From positions 396,003-460,002 of the forward strand of contig NZ_SCVD01000001.1 of NCBI RefSeq assembly GCF_004297125.1: a stretch of DNA of 64,000 nucleotides, given 5' to 3'. Each line of letters begins with the position of its first letter. The stretch's first letter is position 1. Shown one piece after another: positions 58,098 to 64,000 of this stretch. Made by a program: the position numbers and the translations under genes. A model generated the notes under the pieces. That model worked only from the letters and a program-made list of their open reading frames with translations. It ran no database searches and had not been told where the DNA came from. This DNA comes from Phenylobacterium sp. (GTDB lineage: Bacteria; Pseudomonadota; Alphaproteobacteria; Caulobacterales; Caulobacteraceae).

Positions 58098-58880
58098 ATG
58101 GCCTATGAATTCATCAAGGTCGGCCGGGACGGGCCGATCACCACCTTCACCCTGAACCGGCCGGAGGTGATGAACGCCCTGCATTCGCCGGCCCACTTCG
58201 AGATGCACGAGGCGCTGGACGCCTTCGCCGCCGACCCCGACCAGTGGGTGGGCATCGTCACCGGCTCCGGCGACCGCGCCTTCTCGGCGGGCAACGACCT
58301 CAAGCACCAGGCGGGCGGCGGCAAGATGGGCAGCCCGCCGTCGGGGTTCGCGGGGCTGACGTCGCGCTTCGACCTGACCAAGCCGCTGATCGCCGCGGTC
58401 AACGGCGTCGCCATGGGCGGCGGGTTCGAGATCGCGCTGGCCTGCGACCTGATCGTCGCCTCGGAGGCCGCGGTGTTCGCCTTGCCCGAGCCGCGCGTCG
58501 GCCTGGCCGCCCTGGCCGGCGGCCTGCACAGACTGCCACGCGCCATCGGCGTGAAGCGGGCCATGGGGATGATCCTGACCGCCCGCCGCGTCTCGGCCGC
58601 CGAGGGCAAGGAGCTGGGCTTCGTCCACGAGGTGACCGCCCCGCAGGACCTGATGCGCACCGCCCATCAGCTGGCCAAGTCCATCTGCGAGCTGGGCCCC
58701 ATGTCGATCCGCGCCTCGAAGCAGGCGGTCTACCAGGGCCTGGACGAGCCCAGCCTGGAGGCGGCGCTGAAGGGCCAGAACAAATACCCGGCGGTGGCGG
58801 CGCTCTACACCTCCGAGGACTTCAAGGAAGGTCCGCTGGCCTTCGCGCAGAAGCGCCCGCCGCAGTGGAAGGGGCGCTGA
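58098..58880 (+). CDS. Enoyl-CoA hydratase/isomerase family protein
   Basis: 260 residues of the crotonase superfamily. FTLNRPEVMNALHSPAHFEMHEALDAF, SGDRAFSAGNDLKHQAG (first oxyanion-hole strand) and IAAVNGVAMGGGFEIALACDLIVAS (second oxyanion-hole glycine) are all present. At the usual glutamate positions the sequence is LPEPRVGLAALAGG, so hydratase or isomerase activity is plausible, but the substrate is unknown. GGGAGGA lies 5-11 bases before the ATG. Confidence 0.92.
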   Translation: MAYEFIKVGRDGPITTFTLNRPEVMNALHSPAHFEMHEALDAFAADPDQWVGIVTGSGDRAFSAGNDLKHQAGGGKMGSPPSGFAGLTSRFDLTKPLIAAVNGVAMGGGFEIALACDLIVASEAAVFALPEPRVGLAALAGGLHRLPRAIGVKRAMGMILTARRVSAAEGKELGFVHEVTAPQDLMRTAHQLAKSICELGPMSIRASKQAVYQGLDEPSLEAALKGQNKYPAVAALYTSEDFKEGPLAFAQKRPPQWKGR

Positions 58881-58991
58881 GAGTCATCCCTCCTCCTTAG
58901 GGGGGGACTGCAACGCCTGTTATCGGCTCCCAATATTGCCGCTCCCCGCCAATCCCGTCACATTCCGCGCGGAGTGACGGGGACGGCGCGG

Positions 58992-60068
58992 ATGGTTGAT
59001 CTCGAGGCGGTGGGCGGGGCGGCGACCGGCGGGCTGATCGCCGGGACGTTCGAAAGGCCGGCCGGCAAGGCGGGCGAGCCCCACAACGCCTGCGCCGACT
59101 GCGGGACCCAGACGATCGGGCCCTTCTGCCACAACTGCGGCAACGCGGCCCACGTCCACCGCACCCTGCTGCACCTGGGCGAAGAGCTGCTGCACGGCGT
59201 GATGCACTTCGACAGCCGCACCTGGCGGACCCTGCCGCTGCTGGCGTTCCGGCCCGGGCGGCTGACGCGCGAATGGTGCCAGGGCAAGCGCACCCGCTAC
59301 GTGTCGCCGCTGGCGATCTTCCTGTTCACGATGTTCGTCATGTTCATGCTGCTCAGCTACGCGCCCGAGCCGAAGGAATCGACGATCGGCCGCCAGGCGG
59401 TGGCGACAGCCGACCTGGCGCGCCGCAACACCGAGGTCGCCGAAGCCCGGGCCGCGTTGAAGGCCGCGCCGCCCGAAGCCCGCGCCGCCGCGGAAATCGC
59501 CCTGAAGGCCGCCCAGGCCAACCAGGCGAAGGCGAGCGCCCGCATCGGCGACACGCCCAAGGCCGCCGAGGTGGACGGATGGCAGGAGGAACTGGCGAGC
59601 GACGCCAGGTCCGGCCAGCTCGGCTTCTCGACCGGCAGCAAGAAGCTGGACGAGAAGATCCAGCACAAGCTCGAGAACCCGGAGCTGGCGCTCTACAAGC
59701 TGCAGCAGACCTTCTACAAATTCTCGTTCCTGCTGATACCGATCTCGATCCCGTTCGTGGCGCTGCTGTTCGTCTGGAAGCGGGGCTTCACGCTCTACGA
59801 CCACGGGGTGTTCGTTCTCTACTCGCTGACCTTCATGTCGCTGCTGGCGATGGTGGTGGCGATCTGCGGGCGGATCGGCGGTGTCACGGCCGGGTTGGCG
59901 GTGGCCCTGACGCCCTTCGTCGTCCCGCTGCACATGTACTACCAGCTGCAGGGCGCCTATGGCCTGCGGACGTTGTCGGCGCTCTGGCGCACCTGGTTCC
60001 TGCTGGTGTTCTGCTCGATCGCGCTGGTCTTTTTCCTGCTGGCGATCCTGTGGCTCAACATGGCCTGA
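58992..60068 (+). CDS. DUF3667-type membrane protein with zinc ribbon
   Basis: 358 residues. The N-terminal zinc ribbon has Cys34, Cys37, Cys46 and Cys49 (CADCGTQTIGPFCHNCG). It is followed by GVMHFDSRTWRTLPLLAFRPGRLTREWCQGKRTRYVSPLAIFLF, which matches DUF3667, and a first TM helix. An alanine-rich periplasmic or cytoplasmic linker (about 125-205) precedes three or four more TM helices. Function unknown. GTG at 58974 is an alternative start. Confidence 0.82.
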   Translation: MVDLEAVGGAATGGLIAGTFERPAGKAGEPHNACADCGTQTIGPFCHNCGNAAHVHRTLLHLGEELLHGVMHFDSRTWRTLPLLAFRPGRLTREWCQGKRTRYVSPLAIFLFTMFVMFMLLSYAPEPKESTIGRQAVATADLARRNTEVAEARAALKAAPPEARAAAEIALKAAQANQAKASARIGDTPKAAEVDGWQEELASDARSGQLGFSTGSKKLDEKIQHKLENPELALYKLQQTFYKFSFLLIPISIPFVALLFVWKRGFTLYDHGVFVLYSLTFMSLLAMVVAICGRIGGVTAGLAVALTPFVVPLHMYYQLQGAYGLRTLSALWRTWFLLVFCSIALVFFLLAILWLNMA

Positions 60069-60174
60069 CGCAAACGGTGACGCCTGCGTCACTTTTTGGT
60101 CGGCGCGGTCTTGTTTCGGCCCGCCGCCTTTGTCACGGTGCCTGCAACTAAACAACGTTCAGGGAGGCGGCCGC

Positions 60175-61830
60175 GTGGACCGCTACGACTACATCATCAT
60201 CGGCGCCGGCTCGGCCGGCTGCGTGCTGGCCAACCGGCTGACCGAGGACGGGACCAGGACCGTCCTGCTGCTGGAGGCCGGCGGCAAGGACAACTCGCTG
60301 ATGGTCAAGATGCCGGCCGGGGTCGGCACGCTGATCCAGAAGGAAGGCGCCTACAACTGGGGCTTCTGGACCGAAGCCGAGCCGAACCTGGACGATCGCA
60401 AGCTGTGGTGGCCGCGCGGCAAGGGCTGGGGCGGCTCGTCGTCGATCAACGGCATGATCTACATCCGCGGCCACGCGCGCGACTACGACCAGTGGCGGCA
60501 GATGGGCCTGGGCGGCTGGGGCTATGCCGACGTGCTGCCCTACTTCAAGCGCTCGGAGAGCCTGGAGGGCGGCGGCGACGCCTGGCATGGCGGCGAGGGG
60601 CCGCTGAAGGTCTCCAAGGCCTCGTCCCCGCACCCGATCTACAAGGCGACCATCGAGGCGGGGGGCCAGGCCGGCTATCCGCTGACCAAGGACTTCAACG
60701 GCTTCCAGCAGGAAGGCTGGGGACCCTACCAGCTCACCATCCACGACGGCGAGCGCTGGAGCGCGGCGCGCGGCTACCTGCACCCGGCGCTGGGACGCTC
60801 CAACCTCACGGCCCTGACCGGCGCGCGCACGACGAAGATCGTCGTCGAAGGCGGCCGGGCGACGGGCGTGGAGATCCAGGAGGCCAAGGGCGGCCGCCGC
60901 GTGGTCCACGCCAATGCCGAGGTCCTGCTCTGCGCCGGCGCCGTGCAGTCGCCGCACATCCTGCAGCTGTCCGGCATCGGCGACCCCGACGAGCTGGGCA
61001 AGCACGGCATCCCGGTCGTCCACGAGCTGAAGGGCGTGGGCGCCAACCTGCAGGACCACCTGGACGTCTGCCTGTCCTGGGAGTGCCCGCAGCCGATCAC
61101 GCTCTATTCCCTGCGAAAAGGCCTGATCAAGACCCTGAGCGTCGGCCTGTCCTACATGCTGTTCCGCAAGGGCGTGGGGCGGTCGCAGTTCCTGGAGTCG
61201 GGCGCCTTCCTGCGCTCGCGGCCCGACCTCGACCGGCCGGACCTGCAGGTCCACACGGTGCTGGCGATCATGCAGGAGCACGGCAAGGTCCAGGTGGCCA
61301 AGGACGGCTTCACCTTCCACGTCTGCCAGTTGCGGCCGGAGAGCCGCGGAAGGGTGGGCCTGAAGTCGGCCAATCCGATGGACGATCCCGCGATCTCCGC
61401 CAACTACCTGGCCACCGAGGAGGATCGCCGCGCGCTGCGCGAAGGCGTGAAGATGATGCGCGAGGTGGCCAAACAGCCGGCGCTGGCGCCCTACGTCTGC
61501 GGCGAGCACGCGCCGGGCCCGGCGGTGCAGACCGACGCCGAGATCGACGCCTGGATCCGCCGGACCGCGGAGACCATCTACCATCCCGTCGGCACCTGCC
61601 GGATGGGCGTGGCGGGCGATCCGATGGCGGTGGTGGACGCCGACTGCCGCGTGCAGGGCCTGCAAGGCCTGCGCGTGGTCGACGCCTCGGTCATGCCGAC
61701 GCTGGTGGGCGGCAACACCAACGCGCCCACCATCATGATCGCCGAGAAGATCTCCGACGCGATCCGCGGCAAGGCCTTCCTCCCGGCCGACGACGCCCCG
61801 GTCTACGCGGACGCCGCACAGGCCGCGTAG
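60175..61830 (+). CDS. GMC-family FAD oxidoreductase (choline/alcohol dehydrogenase-like)
   Basis: 551 residues. FAD-binding YIIIGAGSAGCVLANRL (Gly10-Gly15), the GMC signature WPRGKGWGGSSSINGMIYIRG, and the second signature GAVQSPHILQLSGIGD. The catalytic His lies in YHPVGTCRMG and an Asn in GGNTNAPTIMIAEKISDAIRG. These enzymes oxidise alcohols or choline, with electrons passed to a quinone or oxygen; the substrate is not evident. It starts with GTG at 60175 with AGGGAGG upstream. No choline uptake gene is nearby. Confidence 0.93.
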   Translation: MDRYDYIIIGAGSAGCVLANRLTEDGTRTVLLLEAGGKDNSLMVKMPAGVGTLIQKEGAYNWGFWTEAEPNLDDRKLWWPRGKGWGGSSSINGMIYIRGHARDYDQWRQMGLGGWGYADVLPYFKRSESLEGGGDAWHGGEGPLKVSKASSPHPIYKATIEAGGQAGYPLTKDFNGFQQEGWGPYQLTIHDGERWSAARGYLHPALGRSNLTALTGARTTKIVVEGGRATGVEIQEAKGGRRVVHANAEVLLCAGAVQSPHILQLSGIGDPDELGKHGIPVVHELKGVGANLQDHLDVCLSWECPQPITLYSLRKGLIKTLSVGLSYMLFRKGVGRSQFLESGAFLRSRPDLDRPDLQVHTVLAIMQEHGKVQVAKDGFTFHVCQLRPESRGRVGLKSANPMDDPAISANYLATEEDRRALREGVKMMREVAKQPALAPYVCGEHAPGPAVQTDAEIDAWIRRTAETIYHPVGTCRMGVAGDPMAVVDADCRVQGLQGLRVVDASVMPTLVGGNTNAPTIMIAEKISDAIRGKAFLPADDAPVYADAAQAA

Positions 61831-61969
61831 TCCGCGTCGCCGGGGGCCGTTCCGCCGGATGAGCGCCCCGTGGAGGTCCGCGAAGCTATACCTCCGATTG
61901 ACGCGCCGCCGACGACAACCGACGCTGCGATGTCGCAACGACGGCGGTGCGTGGGGACGGAGGACGGAC

Positions 61970-62305
61970 GTGCGGTCAGGTCGCAGTATATGGGCGCTCG
62001 TCGCGGCGATCACCCTCAGCGGATGCGCGACGCGCCCGAAGCCGCCTGCCGTTTGCCCGCAGCTCGACCCGGGCAAGGAAGCCGACATCATTTTCCCGTT
62101 GCTGCAAAAGGAGTTTGGCTACCTGCGCGAAGGCTACACCGCCAAGGTCGTGTCTCGGCGCCTCGACAGGCGTGGCGACACCACGCTGCAACTCGACTCG
62201 ATCCTGTCGTCCACAGCCACCGACAGCACCGGGGGCAAACGCCTCACCCTCGTCGTTCAGAAATGTACGCTAAAGGTGCTGAGCGCACGACGCCCAACCG
62301 TTTGA
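61970..62305 (+). CDS. Small lipoprotein, unknown
   Basis: 111 residues starting with GTG at 61970, with GGAGGA 6-11 bases upstream. The lipobox LSGC ends a short signal (SIWALVAAITLSGC). The mature part (LDPGKEADIIFPLLQKEFGYLREGYTAKVVSRRLDRRGDTTLQLDSIL) is polar with two further cysteines. No family is recognised. GC content is somewhat lower than in the flanking genes, and it begins an accessory-looking patch. Confidence 0.6.
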   Translation: MRSGRSIWALVAAITLSGCATRPKPPAVCPQLDPGKEADIIFPLLQKEFGYLREGYTAKVVSRRLDRRGDTTLQLDSILSSTATDSTGGKRLTLVVQKCTLKVLSARRPTV

Positions 62306-62374
62306 GGCGGATAGCGGCCGGGGCGGTTTCGTGCGGTCGTGATCGAGGCCCGCAACGGGGCGGACACAGTCACC

Positions 62375-62400
62375 GGCCCCGCGCGGTGAAGCGGACGTTC
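62375..62400 (+). repeat. Degenerate 26-bp repeat, copy 1
   Basis: Shares the pattern GGCC-N8-RTGAA-N-CRGAC-N-TT with copies at 62917 and 63604, in the same orientation. It matches copy 2 at 21 of 26 positions by eye. Confidence 0.4.
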
Positions 62401-62446
62401 ACCAACATGCCCACGAGCAGACCCAGCGAACGTCGCTGAGGGGTGG

Positions 62447-62770
62447 TTAGCGGACGTTGGGCCGGGTGAACAATGGAGCGGTCAGCGACAGCGCCGCAAA
62501 GCAGAAGAGAGGCGGTAGCAGCACCCAACCAATGACCGCGCCCGCAAGGGTGTTCGAGGCCATGCCAAGGAGCAGCCCGACGCCGCAGGCAAAGTAGGCT
62601 GGGATCGGTAGAGCGAGGGCGGCGAACACCCAATAGATCATGAGGGCTCCGGGGAACCTCGGAGAGTCAATCCGACGCCTTTGCCGCCATGCAACGGCCA
62701 AGCAAAGAGCCAGGGCGGCGACGAGCAGTGTGTTGTCGGCCGCTGGTCCGAACACGCCATCCGCCCACAT
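62447..62770 (-). CDS. Small membrane protein, unknown
   Basis: 107 residues with three likely transmembrane helices: NTLLVAALALCLAVAW (about 13-28), IYWVFAALALPIPAYFACGVGLLLG (about 45-69) and LAGAVIGWVLLPPLFCFAALSL (about 75-96). The loop between helices 1 and 2 is arginine-rich, so it should face the cytoplasm. No family recognised. It is convergent with the small lipoprotein gene across a 141-base gap. Confidence 0.55.
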   Translation of the reverse strand: MWADGVFGPAADNTLLVAALALCLAVAWRQRRRIDSPRFPGALMIYWVFAALALPIPAYFACGVGLLLGMASNTLAGAVIGWVLLPPLFCFAALSLTAPLFTRPNVR

Positions 62771-62998
62771 TGCCGTTCGCCCCTTTGCCGTGTTTCAGAT
62801 TGGCGAAGTGATGAGGTGCCCGCAAACTGCGGATCAGCACGGGCTTGGTGCAGGACCGGTGCAGGCCGACCGCCCTGCCTATACCGAACGTCTGCAACGG
62901 GTCGCACCAGGCCATCGGCCCAGGGCCGTGAACCGGACCTTCGGCGATCTGCTCGACAGCGGACGCCACGAACCACAGCGCGGGGTGGCGAGCGGCGG
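62771..62998. other. Gene-poor intergenic stretch
   Basis: No convincing gene on either strand. It holds degenerate repeat copy 2 (62917-62942) and leads into the left arm of the 68-bp inverted repeat. Confidence 0.5.
62917..62942 (+). repeat. Degenerate 26-bp repeat, copy 2
   Basis: Same orientation as copy 1 at 62375, and 19 of 26 positions shared with copy 3 at 63604. Confidence 0.4.
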
Positions 62999-63066
62999 CC
63001 TCCTCTCCCCCCGAGCGCAGCGAAGAGTGGGGAGAGGGTGGGGAGAGGGGCGACGCAGGCCTCGCC
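62999..63066 (+). repeat. 68-bp inverted repeat, left arm
   Basis: It begins CCTCCTCTCCCCCCGAGCGC and ends GACGCAGGCCTCGCC. Its reverse complement recurs at 63498-63565 with two differences in 68. Each arm can also fold on itself (CCTCTCCCC with GGGGAGAGG). Confidence 0.85.
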
Positions 63067-63081
63067 GCCGCCGCTCCGGGT

Positions 63082-63458
63082 TCAGCCAGGCCCCATGGAC
63101 GGATGCTCGCCGCCGCACGCGTCGAGGATCGTGGCGCACACGCCGTCGCGGCTGGTCGGCGCCGCGGAGTTCCAGAAGCGGATCACCCGCAGGCCGAGAT
63201 CTTCCAGGTAGGCGGTGCGACGCGCGTCATAGGCGACCTGCTCCGAATGCTGGCCTCCGTCGAGCTCGACCACCAGCCCAGCCTCGACGCAAAGGAAGTC
63301 GAGGATGAACGGGCCCTTTCGGGATCTGACGCCGCCAGCGCCAGCCGCCGCGCGCGCAGCGCGTTCCACAGCCGCGCCTCAGTCTCTGTGTCCTCGCGGC
63401 GGAGCGCGCGGGCGCGATCTCGCGGCGTGGTGTCCCTGAGGGTCTTGACCGTGGCCAT
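63082..63458 (-). pseudogene. Frameshifted DUF559 (Vsr-like endonuclease) gene
   Basis: Three frames together encode a DUF559 protein. The first gives MATVKTLRDTTPRDRARALR, then TEARLWNALRARRLA. The second gives GWRWRRQIPKGP. The third gives FILDFLCVEAGLVVELDGGQ, then AYDARRTAYLEDLGLRVIRFWN. DUF559 proteins have a restriction-endonuclease-like fold related to very short patch repair nucleases. Two apparent single-base insertions break the frame, one near the AAAGGG at about 63316-63323. The gene lies exactly between the 68-bp inverted repeats. Sequencing error is possible, but two separate errors are less likely. Confidence 0.75.
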
Positions 63459-63497
63459 GGGGCCGACGGTGGGTCATGGCTGGGCCGTCGTGCAAGC

Positions 63498-63565
63498 GGC
63501 AAGGCCTGCGTCGCCCCTCTCCCTACCCTCTCCCCACTCTTCGCTGCGCTCGGGGGGAGAGGAGG
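63498..63565 (-). repeat. 68-bp inverted repeat, right arm
   Basis: Reverse complement of 62999-63066, 66 of 68 identical. With the left arm it brackets the DUF559 remnant in a 567-bp unit. Confidence 0.85.
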
Positions 63566-63603
63566 GATGCGCCTGGGTCCGCGAAGGATCGAACCCGGCC
63601 GGC

Positions 63604-63629
63604 GGCCGACCCCCATGAACCAGACCTTG
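63604..63629 (+). repeat. Degenerate 26-bp repeat, copy 3
   Basis: GGCC then ATGAACCAGACCTTG. Same orientation as the copies at 62375 and 62917. The surrounding 63566-63763 holds no convincing gene. Confidence 0.35.
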
Positions 63630-63763
63630 GGCGCCCTGTGTCCGCGCTGGGCCGGCGGCGCCCATTGTCGGCCCGACAGCGGCCCTGCCCATCCGTCAAA
63701 GCCGGACGCACCCCCTGAACACCAACCTTGCCTTCCGGCGCGCCCCATGTTCTTCTTTTGTTC

Positions 63764-64000
63764 ATGTCCATCCCGCCCGACATGGCCGAACGGCATGCGC
63801 GCGTCCTGGCTCGGCTGACCGAGCTGGGCCTGGCGCTGGCTGAGCGGACGTTCGAGGAGGCGGAGGCGGCTGAGACGCCCGAGCAGCGGGTCGCGCTGGT
63901 GAAGGCGTTCCACACCATCTCGCGCTCGGTGCGCCAGACCGTGGCGCTGGAGGCCAGGCTGGCGCGCCAGCAGGCGCTGGACGCCCGCGAGGCCGAGCGG
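63764..64000 (+). CDS. Unknown coiled-coil protein, N-terminal part (runs off right edge)
   Basis: An open frame from the ATG at 63764 to the window end (79 codons). It reads MSIPPDMAERHARVLARL, then LALAERTFEEAEAAETPEQRVALVKAFHTISRSVRQTV and EARLARQQALDAREAER. It is highly charged and predicted helical, with heptad-like spacing. I recall similar conserved but uncharacterised proteins in Caulobacteraceae; no function can be given. An alternative ATG is at 63782. Confidence 0.65.
   Translation, partial: MSIPPDMAERHARVLARLTELGLALAERTFEEAEAAETPEQRVALVKAFHTISRSVRQTVALEARLARQQALDAREAER

Overview
The window is a very GC-rich bacterial chromosome segment. It has tightly packed operons, many ATGA/GTGA start-stop overlaps, TonB-dependent receptors and a HutF/HutG (five-step) histidine pathway. 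There is a sigma-73-like promoter, and the GntR, PhoH and methylmalonyl-CoA mutase genes are of alphaproteobacterial type. This fits the family Caulobacteraceae; Phenylobacterium or Caulobacter is my best guess, by inference only. No rRNA, tRNA, CRISPR array, transposase or prophage was seen.

Layout. 1-5.3 kb: histidine utilisation (hutG-hutH-hutI leftward, hutF-hutC rightward) around one HutC-type operator. 5.4-9.5 kb: a single-chain biotin-dependent acyl-CoA carboxylase and an HSD10-like dehydrogenase. 9.5-12.7 kb: a Fur-box-preceded PepSY/DUF2271/DUF4198/ApbE operon, probably an iron-regulated periplasmic flavinylation system. 12.7-17.2 kb: a leftward LuxR-regulator / exported TPR-CHAT protease-like / small cysteine protein operon. 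17.2-22.1 kb: TonB receptor, acyl-CoA dehydrogenase, MerR regulator, MpaB-like oxygenase. 22.1-25.4 kb: an ECF sigma/anti-sigma pair back to back with an exported subtilisin-like protease and a Gly/Ala-rich secreted protein, linked by a repeated promoter motif that is palindromic at the divergent promoter. 25.5-34.2 kb: a stand-alone HisKA_2 kinase, HPII-type catalase, thiolase, secreted esterase, VOC protein, N-formylglutamate amidohydrolase-like protein and two transglutaminase-like proteins.

34.3-37.6 kb: a multidomain lipoprotein (redoxin-like, cytochrome c, copper monooxygenase-like, EF-hands), a truncated gene remnant and an outer-membrane beta-barrel protein. 37.6-43.4 kb: both methylmalonyl-CoA mutase subunits, a DUF900-type hydrolase and a nitronate monooxygenase. 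43.4-50 kb: a TonB receptor and a sulfate ABC transporter operon whose promoters carry the same 50-bp element with the same inverted repeat, which ties the receptor to sulfur uptake. 50.2-54.9 kb: a 106-bp intergenic palindromic element, an M1 aminopeptidase and an MFS/MarR efflux pair with its operator. 55-56.4 kb: ArsR/SRPBCC/GST operon. 56.4-62.8 kb: PhoH ATPase, a candidate structured small RNA on the minus strand, gamma-carbonic-anhydrase-like protein, enoyl-CoA hydratase, DUF3667 protein, GMC oxidoreductase and two small envelope proteins. 62.3-64 kb: an accessory patch with degenerate repeats and a frameshifted DUF559 endonuclease-like gene bracketed by 68-bp inverted repeats, then the start of an unknown coiled-coil gene cut by the window edge.

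The overall theme is catabolism of amino acids, fatty acids and odd-chain acyl-CoAs, together with envelope functions, iron and sulfur acquisition, and stress defence. The least explained parts are the ECF/protease/Gly-rich module, the shared receptor/sulfate-transporter promoter element, the minus-strand RNA at 57.2-57.5 kb and the DUF559 inverted-repeat element.
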